Shown: piece by piece, positions 33,192 through 41,481 of the stretch
Numbering within the stretch: position 1 is the stretch's first letter
Layout of the letters: every line of letters starts with the position of its first letter
Assembly: GCA_913060515.1 (NCBI GenBank)
Contig: CAJXRZ010000029.1
Coordinates: forward strand, 1-64,000
Reading direction: 5' to 3'
Source of the DNA: an uncultured Pseudomonadota bacterium
Lineage (GTDB): Bacteria > Myxococcota_A > UBA796 > CAJQPC01
Length of the DNA stretch: 64,000 bases
Program-made: the position numbers and the translations under genes
The notes under the pieces: generated by a model
Databases searched by the model: none
Seen by the model: the letters and a program-made list of their open reading frames with translations, nothing else
Told to the model about the DNA's origin: nothing

Positions 33192-33800
33192 TCAGCGCTT
33201 CAGGGTCAGATCAAAGCTTACGTCTACAGCGTCGCCGATAGACTCGTGGGCGCACTCTACCATCAGGGCCTGCAGGTTCTCGTTGAGCCCCAGGGACTCA
33301 ATGCTGACCTGGAAGGTCTGGTCGGATGCCAGCGAGAAGGTGCCTTCGTCCTTGTGGGTGAGCACAACGGGGATCTCGACATCGGTCTTGCCGGCGTAGA
33401 GGGAGAGCTCCCCCTTCAGGCTGCCGGTGCTGCTCTCGCCCACAGCGATTCCGGTGTCGAAGCCTTGGGCGGAGGCGACGGTGAAGGTGGCCGTGGCGTG
33501 CTCGCTGGCGTGGAAGAAGGTCTCCCGAACCCGCGTGTCTCGGAGCTCCAGCTCGCTGGCCCAGGAGCTCAGATCGATCTCGAAGGTGCCGGTGCCGTCA
33601 GCCTTGAAGGTGCCCTTTGGGGTCTCAAAGTGGGCGGGGACCTCGGCGGTGCCGTTCTTGAGCTGAACCAGCTGAATCTGGCCGTCAGCGACCTTGAGTT
33701 CAACGGCCTTTGGGGCCGGCGCGGGCTCCGCTTTGGCCTGGGGCGCGGGGGGCTCTGGGGTCTCGGTGGTGCAGGCAAAGAGGGCGAGGGCGAGCAGCAT
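33192..33800 (-). CDS. YceI-family lipoprotein
   Basis: Predicted 202-residue lipoprotein (MLLALALFAC, Cys10) with a Pro/Ala/Lys linker at residues 12-32 and a YceI lipocalin-like beta-barrel from 35 to the end. FKADGTGTFEIDLSSW and ELRDTRVRETFFHASEHATATF are the family hallmarks. YceI proteins bind long isoprenoid or fatty chains in the periplasm. It heads a three-gene minus-strand run and is divergent from the CBS protein. Confidence 0.92.
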   Translation of the reverse strand: MLLALALFACTTETPEPPAPQAKAEPAPAPKAVELKVADGQIQLVQLKNGTAEVPAHFETPKGTFKADGTGTFEIDLSSWASELELRDTRVRETFFHASEHATATFTVASAQGFDTGIAVGESSTGSLKGELSLYAGKTDVEIPVVLTHKDEGTFSLASDQTFQVSIESLGLNENLQALMVECAHESIGDAVDVSFDLTLKR

Positions 33801-33888
33801 GGGTCAACTCCGGTGCCAAGAAGGCGTTGCGTGTGTGTTCTACTAACCCTGCGGTGGCCAGCGTTGAGCAAGTCACCTGGAGGCGCGC

Positions 33889-34254
33889 ATGGATCTACGC
33901 GTGGTGATGCAGAGTGACTTGGTCTCGGTGCTCCCTCACCTTCCGGCCGTAAAGGCCGCGGAAGTGATGGAGCAACAGGGCTTCCGCCATTTCCCGGTGG
34001 TGGACGAGAACAATGATTTGGTCGGGGTGGTCTCTCAGTTGGACCTGCTCCGTCACCGAGGCCAGCTTGAGTCTCTGACCATCAAGGATGTGATGGTCCA
34101 GACCCCGCTGGTGATGGCGCCTGGCGACAGCGTGGCCGACGCAGCGGGTCTGATGATCACCCACAAGGTGAGCTGCATCCCGCTGCTGGAGGACGGAAAG
34201 CTGGTGGGCATCGTGACCACCATCGATCTGCTCAGTCTGCTGGCCCGGATGTAG
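33889..34254 (+). CDS. Two-CBS-domain protein
   Basis: Predicted 121-residue cytosolic protein consisting of a CBS pair: AVKAAEVMEQQGFRHFPVVDENNDLVGVVS and DSVADAAGLMITHKVSCIPLLEDGKLVGIVT. CBS pairs bind adenosine nucleotides and act as energy or ligand sensors. No effector domain is fused. It converges with, and overlaps by 23 nt, the first of the four paralogs on the other strand. Confidence 0.92.
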   Translation: MDLRVVMQSDLVSVLPHLPAVKAAEVMEQQGFRHFPVVDENNDLVGVVSQLDLLRHRGQLESLTIKDVMVQTPLVMAPGDSVADAAGLMITHKVSCIPLLEDGKLVGIVTTIDLLSLLARM

Positions 34255-35329
34255 GGGAGGGAGCGTAGTGCGCCTCCAGAGCCTTGGAGAGCGTCGCCAC
34301 CGCCCGTATGGCCGTGAGCAGCTCCAGCTTTAGATCTCGCTCGGCGATCAGATCGATTCGGTGGCGCGAGAGGCTGGATCCTGGGTGGGCGTGAACCACA
34401 GCCATGAGCGCCCCAAAGACGTCGGGGTTGTTGATCAGCAGCTTTAGGGCGGTCGAATGGGGGCTGCTTGCATGCAGCATTCCGCCGGCGATGGGGTGGT
34501 TCAGATCCGCTGCGGGGCCCTCCCCATGCTCTTTGTGGATGACCCGGAGCTCAGGCATCAGCTCGGGGACAGCGATGCTGGCGATCTGGGTCTGAAAGCC
34601 GCCCTTGTGGTTGGTGAGGGTGGCCCGAAAGGACACGCCCTCTAGGGTGCCCGCCAGAATGGGCAGAGTCTTGGTCGCGTCGAAGGCCAAGTGCCAGCCC
34701 CTGTCGTGCGCCAAGCCCGCCCAGGCGGGGACCTGTGCCTCTCGCAGCGCAGTCTTCAGCGCGCGCAGTCCAGATCGGATCTCGCTCAGATGACTGGTGT
34801 CGCCGGGCAGGCTGAGGTGCAGCATGCCCTCTGAGCTGCCCAGCTGGTTCTTGGGTTCCCAAGTCAACTCTTGGGGGCCTGGCAGCTTGGTGAGCCACTT
34901 GCCCGCTGGGGTCCGCTCACTCTCTAAGTCCTGCCAAGCCATGGCCTGAGAGATCAGCCGACGGTTGTTGAGCAGACCCTTGGCTGGCCGCCGGCACGGA
35001 ATGCCGAAGCTGGGCGTGCCGATGGCCAGCTCTTTGCTGTGGGTCAGCAGGATCCGGATGTGCAGGGAGTCCTTTTGCGAGCCCCAGCGGATGTTGAGCC
35101 GGCTGCGACGGGGATCGAGTTCTCGGCACTCAACGGGCCAGCCTTGGGCCCTGGCTAGGGTGGCCCAGGGGTTGTGGCGCTGTTGCTGGAGGATGACGGC
35201 GGAGCTTGGAGGGGGCTCTCCAGTTGGAGCTGGGGGAAAGGCCTCAATGCTCTTGGCGTTGGTCTTTCCCATCCAGACCAACAGGCTGAAGTAAAAGGCG
35301 GCGCCGATCACGACCGTCCAGAGTTCCAT
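34232..35329 (-). CDS. Tandem-paralog family protein, member 1 (unknown function)
   Basis: Predicted 365-residue protein: one N-terminal hydrophobic segment (residues 4-20), a Pro-rich linker, then a large soluble part. Two internally similar halves start with NPWATLARAQGW (about residue 53) and PAWAGLAHDRGW (about residue 200). The C-terminal end carries HPIAGGMLHA and AVVHAHPGSSLSRHRI, motifs shared by the next three genes. No known family is recognised. Topology implies a periplasmic, or less likely cytoplasmic, domain tethered to the inner membrane. It overlaps member 2 by 22 nt. Confidence 0.8.
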   Translation of the reverse strand: MELWTVVIGAAFYFSLLVWMGKTNAKSIEAFPPAPTGEPPPSSAVILQQQRHNPWATLARAQGWPVECRELDPRRSRLNIRWGSQKDSLHIRILLTHSKELAIGTPSFGIPCRRPAKGLLNNRRLISQAMAWQDLESERTPAGKWLTKLPGPQELTWEPKNQLGSSEGMLHLSLPGDTSHLSEIRSGLRALKTALREAQVPAWAGLAHDRGWHLAFDATKTLPILAGTLEGVSFRATLTNHKGGFQTQIASIAVPELMPELRVIHKEHGEGPAADLNHPIAGGMLHASSPHSTALKLLINNPDVFGALMAVVHAHPGSSLSRHRIDLIAERDLKLELLTAIRAVATLSKALEAHYAPSPTSGPAD

Positions 35330-36363
35330 GCGCGCCCCTCCAAGGCCTGGGCCAATTCTGCCACCGCCACCAAGGCTTCTTCCAGTCCAATGCCCAAGTC
35401 TCCTGGGCTCACAAGCTCAATGCGCTTCTGTGTGAGGCTCGAGCCGGGGTAGCCATGCACAACCGTCAGGATGCCCTGAAAGAGCGTTTCGTCGTGTAGA
35501 TCCTTGCCCAATCCCTGTGGATCCAGTGCCCGAATGTGCAGCAAGGTGTTGGCGATGAGGTGGGGCACCGCCTCGGGCTCGCCGTGGCCATGCTCGATGT
35601 GATTCAGCGTCAGGGCGGGGACACCCTCGGGGCAGACGCAGCGGAGGGTGCAGCGAAGGCTCTCGGTCTGGCCCAGTAGGCGGGCTTTGATCTCGAAGCC
35701 CTTCAGACTGGCCGTCAGCGTGGGGCCTGTTGCAGTCAGAGTCAGCGGCCAGCCGTGCTTGAGGGCCACTTTGGCCCAGGGCGGGAATCGAGCCATTTCC
35801 ATTGCGTGTGCCAGCGTCCGCAAACCAGCGAGGGCCTTTGGTAGCTGGTCGATGTGCAGTGGCAGGGCCAGCGTGAGCTGGCCCCGGTGGTAGCTCAAGC
35901 CTTGGGGGCCGGGAAGCTCTGGGAGCCAGGACTGGTGGGCCGCGGGGTCCAGCTGCCGGCCCATTTGTCCCAGCAAGCCCGAGAGGGTCTCCCGGTCGGC
36001 CAGGGCTGCACCGGGGTCTGGGGTGGGAAGGCGCAAGGTGGTGTGGGCAACGGCACCAGGAGGCGCTCCCGCGTGCCCTGTGACACTGACGCTGACGGCG
36101 TCCCTGGGCAAGTGAATGTCCAAGCGGCCCACCGTGCCCATCATGATCTGGGTCTCCATGCGCCAGCCCCGTTGTGCGGCCAGCATCGCCCACGGCGACT
36201 GCTCCAAGCCGTGCAGCACGCGCAGACCGTTTGAGTCTGGGAAGGAGCGCGGCGTCAGTCCGGGCAGGGGGGGGCTCGCATCGTCCCGTTGCAGATAGCG
36301 CACCAGCTGAACGGCACCCGCAGTCACGACCATGCACAGGATGAGCCAAGAGACGGCGTTCAT
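35308..36363 (-). CDS. Tandem-paralog family protein, member 2 (unknown function)
   Basis: Predicted 351-residue paralog of the neighbours. It has an N-terminal hydrophobic segment (residues 5-23), a short linker, SPWAMLAAQRGW near residue 56 and FPPWAKVALKHGW near residue 190. It ends with LIANTLLHI and TVVHGYPGSSLTQKRIEL, then GDLGIGLEEAL. It starts at ATG 36363 overlapping member 3's stop (ATGA). Identity to the other copies is low outside these motifs, so the duplications are old. Confidence 0.8.
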   Translation of the reverse strand: MNAVSWLILCMVVTAGAVQLVRYLQRDDASPPLPGLTPRSFPDSNGLRVLHGLEQSPWAMLAAQRGWRMETQIMMGTVGRLDIHLPRDAVSVSVTGHAGAPPGAVAHTTLRLPTPDPGAALADRETLSGLLGQMGRQLDPAAHQSWLPELPGPQGLSYHRGQLTLALPLHIDQLPKALAGLRTLAHAMEMARFPPWAKVALKHGWPLTLTATGPTLTASLKGFEIKARLLGQTESLRCTLRCVCPEGVPALTLNHIEHGHGEPEAVPHLIANTLLHIRALDPQGLGKDLHDETLFQGILTVVHGYPGSSLTQKRIELVSPGDLGIGLEEALVAVAELAQALEGRAWNSGRS

Positions 36364-37409
36364 TCTGCGCTCGCGGAGATGGCGCTGGCGGCCCGCACGA
36401 CCTTGTTCATGGCCTGCAGGAGGCCGTCTCCCATGTCGCCCGCCGCGATGAGCTCAATGCGGTCCTGGGTCAGTCTCGAGCCGGGGTGGCCGTGCACGAT
36501 GGCCATGATGGCGGAGAAGGTCGCGTCCCCTTGAAGGATTCGGTGCAGGGCCTCTCCATCCCCTGTGGCGTGGAGGAGGCTGTCGGCGATGGGGTGTCGG
36601 GTGCGGACCCTCTCGCCGTCTCGAAAGTCGGGGTGGACCAGCGAGAAGCGGGTGTCTTGGATGGGAATTGGGGCCATGATCCGTGTACGCAGCGCCCCCT
36701 GCACCCACTCCAGGTTAGCGTTGACCTGCACCCCGTCGACCTGTCGGCTCAAGCGAGGCCACTGCCTCGTGCTGTCCAGCTTCAACGTCCAGCCGGCTCG
36801 GGCCGTGTACCAGAAGGGAAACTCGGCGTGCCGCAAGGCTTTGAAGAGTGCCATGGCCTGTCGTACACATTGCTCGGGGTCGCCTGGGCGGGAGAGCGTC
36901 AGCTCCAGGTGGGGGGCTCTCCACTCCAATGCTTGCGTGTCACTCTGCTCGGGCAGCCAATTTTGGAACGGGGTCAAGGTTGCGCCGGTGACAGACCAGT
37001 GTAGGCGGCTCTCTCGGAACACCAGCGCTTCGGGCGGCTGGCGCGTCGGGGCACGCACCTGCAGGCGCTCCCCAGAGTAGTGCTGATGGCCGGTGACTTC
37101 GAGGACGCTGCCGCGTAGGCTGGCCACCGCCTCAAAGTCCTGTCCTTCGTGTTGCCCCCGGACCCGAAAGGAGGGCCTTCCGGTGCTTGGCAGCAAAGAG
37201 GTGCATGACCAGCCCTTGGAGCGGGCCAGCTCGGGCCAGGGGGAGTCACGCATCCACTTCTCGGCGTGCGGCAAGGCCTCGGGGTCGGGAGGGGGAAAGG
37301 CCTTGAGCGGAGCGTCTTTCTCGCCCGAAGTGGCCAAGCGAACGACAAAGGCGATGGCCAGCAACAGGGGGGCGCTCAAGATCATGACGCTGGCAAGGTC
37401 CATGCTCAA
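36360..37409 (-). CDS. Tandem-paralog family protein, member 3 (unknown function)
   Basis: Predicted 349-residue paralog. N-terminal hydrophobic segment at residues 6-25, then SPWPELARSKGW near residue 55 and a less conserved second repeat near residue 205 (FPFWYTARAGW). The end carries HPIADSLLHA and AIVHGHPGSRLTQDRIEL, then GDMGDGLLQA. TTG 37409 has a GGGGGG run eight bases upstream; ATG 37403 two codons on is the alternative start. It probably heads the overlapping trio with members 2 and 1. Confidence 0.8.
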   Translation of the reverse strand: MSMDLASVMILSAPLLLAIAFVVRLATSGEKDAPLKAFPPPDPEALPHAEKWMRDSPWPELARSKGWSCTSLLPSTGRPSFRVRGQHEGQDFEAVASLRGSVLEVTGHQHYSGERLQVRAPTRQPPEALVFRESRLHWSVTGATLTPFQNWLPEQSDTQALEWRAPHLELTLSRPGDPEQCVRQAMALFKALRHAEFPFWYTARAGWTLKLDSTRQWPRLSRQVDGVQVNANLEWVQGALRTRIMAPIPIQDTRFSLVHPDFRDGERVRTRHPIADSLLHATGDGEALHRILQGDATFSAIMAIVHGHPGSRLTQDRIELIAAGDMGDGLLQAMNKVVRAASAISASAE

Positions 37410-37627
37410 GATCTATTCCCCCCAGCGACGCTCCGGCCATGTTCATTCTACCCCTCTGGCCTGCCCCCGGCTCCGAGCCGGCTGTTGCACCGCCCGCGTT
37501 CAGTGGGTGTCGCAACCAGGGGGCGGCCTCTGGGTCCTCCGTGTCCACTCTGGAGAGTGCGACGATGATGGCCAGCCCCAAGATCGGGGCGGCCACGATG
37601 GCGGCGATGAAAAGGTCCGGGCGGGGA
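37410..37627 (-). pseudogene. Possible remnant of a fifth tandem paralog
   Basis: Between members 3 and 4 one minus-strand frame encodes a clear hydrophobic anchor, LFIAAIVAAPILGLAIIVAL, then an acidic linker SRVDTEDPEAAPW, the same anchor-plus-linker layout that opens each paralog. No standard start precedes the hydrophobic stretch; GTG 37596 would begin inside it. Beyond 37409 the frame runs out of phase through member 3. It may be a small membrane protein or a truncated copy. Confidence 0.3.
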
Positions 37628-38533
37628 TCAACTCCATCTTGGGGGTTGTGTGCGTGGAAGGCGATCCAGGTGCTCTGCCAGGGCGGAGACGGCCTGGAGC
37701 GCCGGCAGAAGTTCCTCGCCAAGATCGCCGAGGGCGAGAAGAACGACGCCGTGCTCCTCCAAGCGTGCTCCCGGGTAGGTGTGCAGCAGAGCCAAGATGA
37801 CCTCGACGGCAGAGGGATCTGAGAGGAGCGGCTGGATGGTGCTCAGGTCTCCCGTCGCATGGAGCAGCTGGTCCAGCGCCGGGGTCCCCAAGGACACCTT
37901 CGGCCCTTTGGCCTGGGATGCGTGGGTGATTCGGAAGGAGCGTTCGGAGAGCGCGCACTGCGCCACGATGCAGGTTTGAAGGCCCGCGTTGGTGTATTGC
38001 AGGGCGGCCTCTAAGTGCAGCACTCCGATGTCCCGCAACATTCGAGGCCAGACTCCCTGACCCGCTGCGTCGGTCCACCCCGGGGAAGGCTCCCAATGGG
38101 GCATTCGTTGACGGATGACCATGTTGAAGAGTGCGAAGCTCCGATGCACAAGTCCAAGACTGACCTTGGCGTCTGGCACCCGGTGGCGGAAGCGGCCGGC
38201 GCCGGAGCTCACCGTGCCCGTCTTGTCCGTGGTCCAGTCCTCGGGGACCGCCACGCTCACCTGGGTGGGCCTGTCTGGGGGATCCGCTGTTGGGATGTGA
38301 AGCTCGAAGGCTTGCTCGGCGAGCGTGCCTTGCACACGAACAAAGGGGCTGTCCGGCCCGGAGGAGAGGGTCTTCCAGCCCTGAGCTTTGGCCAGGGCCT
38401 GCCATGCGCGTGCGACAGGGCCACCGACGGGCTCGGTGCGCTGCTGCCAGGCCATGTGCCGGAGCCAAACCACCAGACCTACCACCAGGAGCAGGAGAGC
38501 GCCGAGGTTGGTCAGTAGTGGATACTCGTCCAA
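37628..38533 (-). CDS. Tandem-paralog family protein, member 4 (unknown function)
   Basis: Predicted 301-residue shorter paralog. It starts at TTG 38533 with GGAGG four bases upstream. It has a hydrophobic segment at residues 8-25, RAWQALAKAQGW near residue 42, a reduced second half, and the C-terminal motifs LDQLLHATGD and ALLHTYPGARLEEH, then GDLGEELLPAL. The PGW at about residue 180 may be the relic of the second W-x-x-GW repeat. It is separated from member 3 by 218 nt. Confidence 0.78.
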   Translation of the reverse strand: MDEYPLLTNLGALLLLVVGLVVWLRHMAWQQRTEPVGGPVARAWQALAKAQGWKTLSSGPDSPFVRVQGTLAEQAFELHIPTADPPDRPTQVSVAVPEDWTTDKTGTVSSGAGRFRHRVPDAKVSLGLVHRSFALFNMVIRQRMPHWEPSPGWTDAAGQGVWPRMLRDIGVLHLEAALQYTNAGLQTCIVAQCALSERSFRITHASQAKGPKVSLGTPALDQLLHATGDLSTIQPLLSDPSAVEVILALLHTYPGARLEEHGVVLLALGDLGEELLPALQAVSALAEHLDRLPRTQPPRWS

Positions 38534-38602
38534 GTGGCCTCCGGCGTGCGTCTCGGCGCAAGCAGCGGCTCTTCTCCGTCCGAGGGCTGCTACGCTCCAC
38601 CC

Positions 38603-39067
38603 ATGCTCACTCTACTCGTTCTCGCTTGCCAAGTCTCCGGCGTCGCCGACACACCGCCCCCCGCGGACGCGCTCTCCGAACAAGAGGTGGCAGCACCCAC
38701 TCCCGAGTCCCAGGCCAACGCCATGCCCCCCCTGAGTTCCGCCGAGCCCTTTCTGGCTTGGCTCTCCACACAGGAGTCCACCCTGATTCTGCCCTTTGAG
38801 ATCGAGCGGGACCCACTGGGGGTGCAGTCGGTAGCGTTGATGAGCGACCCTGCGGTGTCCTTCTCGCTGGACACTGGAGCGATGGGCATCACGCTGGAGA
38901 CGCGCCTGCAGGATCCTTGTCCGGGTGCGGAGACCTGCAAGGTCTGGCTCAAGGGCAAATACGGGCCGCTGCTCGCTGGGGAACTCTCCCCATCCGGCCA
39001 CAGCTTCACGGTCTACGAGGTCCTTGAGGCCGTCGACGGCACCCCCACCCAAGCCCGCCGCGAGTAG
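38603..39067 (+). CDS. Small acidic lipoprotein
   Basis: Predicted 154-residue lipoprotein; ATG 38603 gives MLTLLVLAC with Cys9 lipidated, then a Pro/Ala/Glu linker to about residue 42. The mature domain is beta-rich with one possible disulfide (DPCPGAETC). No family is recognised. It is divergent from the four-paralog cluster and 32 nt upstream of topB. Confidence 0.75.
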   Translation: MLTLLVLACQVSGVADTPPPADALSEQEVAAPTPESQANAMPPLSSAEPFLAWLSTQESTLILPFEIERDPLGVQSVALMSDPAVSFSLDTGAMGITLETRLQDPCPGAETCKVWLKGKYGPLLAGELSPSGHSFTVYEVLEAVDGTPTQARRE

Positions 39068-39099
39068 CCCCGGGGCCATCGCTGGGCTACCCGCCCGGC

Positions 39100-41481
39100 A
39101 TGCGCGTAGTGATCACAGAGAAGCCCTCCGTGGCCCGGGACCTGGCCAAAGTGCTCGGCATCCGAGGCAAGTCCCAGGGCTACCTGCATGGCGAGGGCCT
39201 CGTCATCGCGTGGTGCTTTGGCCACATGGCGGAGCTGGTGGGCCCGGCCCACTACAATCCGGAGTGGAAGCGCTGGGATCCGGAGCGCCTGCCCATGCTG
39301 GTGGAAGAGTTCCAGATCCAGGTGCGCTCGGGCGCCGCCGAGCAGGTGGGCATCCTCAAGAAGCTGCTCGCGGACAAGCGTGTGGAGTCCGTGGTCAACG
39401 GCTGCGATGCAGGGCGAGAAGGGGAGCTGATCTTTCGCTACGTGATGCAGCTGAGCGGATGCAAAGCGCCGGTTCAGCGCCTCTGGGTCAGCTCCATGAC
39501 CGAGCGGGCCATCAACGCAGCGTGGGCCAAGCTTCGGCCCGGGCACGAATACGACTCCCTGGCAGACGCGGCGCGCTCCAGGGCGGAGGCAGACTGGCTG
39601 GTCGGCCTGAACGCCACCCGGGCGATGACCTGTCTGGCCCGAAAGGGTGGGGGTGGTCAGCTCCTGAGCGTCGGGCGGGTTCAGACCCCGACCCTGGCCA
39701 TGATCATCGCGCGAGATGCCCAGATCGCGGACTTTGTCCCCGAGGACTACTGGCAGGTCAAGGGCAAGATTCAGGGCCTGGGGGACCTGGCGGAGGGGGA
39801 GGAGCAGGTGCTCTTCCCTGCGACCTGGTTCCAGAAGGGCGGCCTGGATGGACAGGCCAAAGAAGAGGATCCGGACTCGCGCGAGGACAAGTCGAGCAAG
39901 CCCAGCGGGGCCTCGGGCGACACCCGACTTCCCAGCCTGCAGGCCGCAGAGGCCGTGGTCCAAGCCGTGGCCCAGCAGCCTGGCGAGATCACCGAGTCCA
40001 CCCGCTCCCGCAAGACCGAACGGCCGCCGCTGCTCTATGACTTGACTGCGTTGCAGCGTAGGGCGAACCAACGATATTCCATGAGCGCCGCCAAGACCCT
40101 TGAGATCGCCCAGGCACTCTATGAGCGGCACAAGCTCATCACTTACCCGCGAAGCGACGCGCGCTTTCTGACCCCAGATCAGCTCGAAGAGCTGCCAGGC
40201 ATCGTGCAGGCCGTGGGTCAGCTGGCGCCCTATGCACCCCACGCACAGGCCATCTTGGGGCGCGGGCCCATCAACCCCGGCAAGCGCGTCATCAACGCCG
40301 AAGAGGTGGGTGACCACCACGCCATCTTGCCCACCGACCGGGTGCCCAACAGCCACAGCCTGAACCCGGAAGAGAAGCGCATCTACGACTTGGTGGCCAG
40401 GCGCTTTCTAGCCGTGCTCTCTGAGAATGCGCTCTTTGATGTGGCCAAGCTGGTCCTTCAAATCACGCCCAAAGAAGGCGTGGAGCTGCCCGATGGCGTG
40501 CGGGCTCCCTTGAGCTTTCGAGCCCGCGGGCGCATGTGCGTTCAGGCCGGGTGGCAAGCGGTGGACCCGCCCAAGAAGCGTGCGGACACGGAGCTGCCTC
40601 TGCTCAATGACGGGGACGGGGTGCTCTGCGCAGAGGTCGAGCACAAGGCCGGGCAGACCAAGCCGCCGGCCCACCACAACGACGCCAGCATCCTCAAGGG
40701 CATGGAGGGGGCGGGCAAGGACCTGGACGATGCGGCCGCCAAGCGCGCGATGCGTCAGTCTGGTTTGGGCACGCCAGCCACCCGGGCCAACATCTTGGGC
40801 ACCCTGGAGCGCCGGGGCTTTGTGGAGCGCAAGGGCAAGTTTCTACTAGGGACGGACCGCGGTCGGGCCTTGATCGCAGCGGTGCCCATCGAAGAGCTCA
40901 AGAGCGCCGAGCTCACCGGCCGCTGGGAGGCCCGCCTCTCCAAAGTGGCCGATGGCAAGGAGACCCGCGAGCGCTTCATGGCCGATGTGCGCATCCGCAC
41001 CGGCGAGGTGGTCAAGGCCATCTTGGATGCCGAGCCTCCCCCTCCTGAGATCGTCGAAGACGACCGGCCGGTGATCGGCGAATGTCCGATATGTCAGTCC
41101 CCCGTACGCGAGGGCAAAGGCGCCTTCTCCTGCGCCAAAGGCCGGGCCTGTACCTTCGTCATCTTCAAGACCGTCGCCAAGCGCCCGGTCAGTCTGCGCT
41201 CGGCCAAACAGCTGCTCACCAAGGGCAAGACCCCGGTGATGAAGAACTTCAAGTCCAAGAAGGGCAAGAGCTTCGAGGCGGCCCTGAAGCTGGATGAGAC
41301 CGGCCGGGTCACCTTCGACTTCCCGCCCAGAGAGCGGCCGGACCCGACCACGGCCAAGGACCCCGTGGGCATGATGTGCCCCAACTGTGGGATGGGGCGC
41401 ATCATGCGGGGGCGCACGGGCTGGGGCTGCGACCGCTGGCAGCAAGGCTGCGGATGGCGCCGGATGGACGAGAAGGCTTAG
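39100..41481 (+). CDS. topB: DNA topoisomerase III
   Basis: Predicted 793-residue type IA topoisomerase that decatenates and relaxes DNA by transient single-strand cleavage. The Toprim domain has ITEKPSVA at the N-terminus and GCDAGREGELIFR near residue 100 (metal-binding Glu and Asp). The catalytic Tyr349 is in KLITYPRSDARFL. The C-terminal 170 residues carry two zinc ribbons, CPIC with CAKGRAC and CPNC with CDRWQQGC, so the protein is longer than E. coli TopB (653 residues). An acidic insert near residues 255-275 is unusual. It overlaps the end of the convergent AAA+ gene by 4 nt. Confidence 0.96.
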   Translation: MRVVITEKPSVARDLAKVLGIRGKSQGYLHGEGLVIAWCFGHMAELVGPAHYNPEWKRWDPERLPMLVEEFQIQVRSGAAEQVGILKKLLADKRVESVVNGCDAGREGELIFRYVMQLSGCKAPVQRLWVSSMTERAINAAWAKLRPGHEYDSLADAARSRAEADWLVGLNATRAMTCLARKGGGGQLLSVGRVQTPTLAMIIARDAQIADFVPEDYWQVKGKIQGLGDLAEGEEQVLFPATWFQKGGLDGQAKEEDPDSREDKSSKPSGASGDTRLPSLQAAEAVVQAVAQQPGEITESTRSRKTERPPLLYDLTALQRRANQRYSMSAAKTLEIAQALYERHKLITYPRSDARFLTPDQLEELPGIVQAVGQLAPYAPHAQAILGRGPINPGKRVINAEEVGDHHAILPTDRVPNSHSLNPEEKRIYDLVARRFLAVLSENALFDVAKLVLQITPKEGVELPDGVRAPLSFRARGRMCVQAGWQAVDPPKKRADTELPLLNDGDGVLCAEVEHKAGQTKPPAHHNDASILKGMEGAGKDLDDAAAKRAMRQSGLGTPATRANILGTLERRGFVERKGKFLLGTDRGRALIAAVPIEELKSAELTGRWEARLSKVADGKETRERFMADVRIRTGEVVKAILDAEPPPPEIVEDDRPVIGECPICQSPVREGKGAFSCAKGRACTFVIFKTVAKRPVSLRSAKQLLTKGKTPVMKNFKSKKGKSFEAALKLDETGRVTFDFPPRERPDPTTAKDPVGMMCPNCGMGRIMRGRTGWGCDRWQQGCGWRRMDEKA

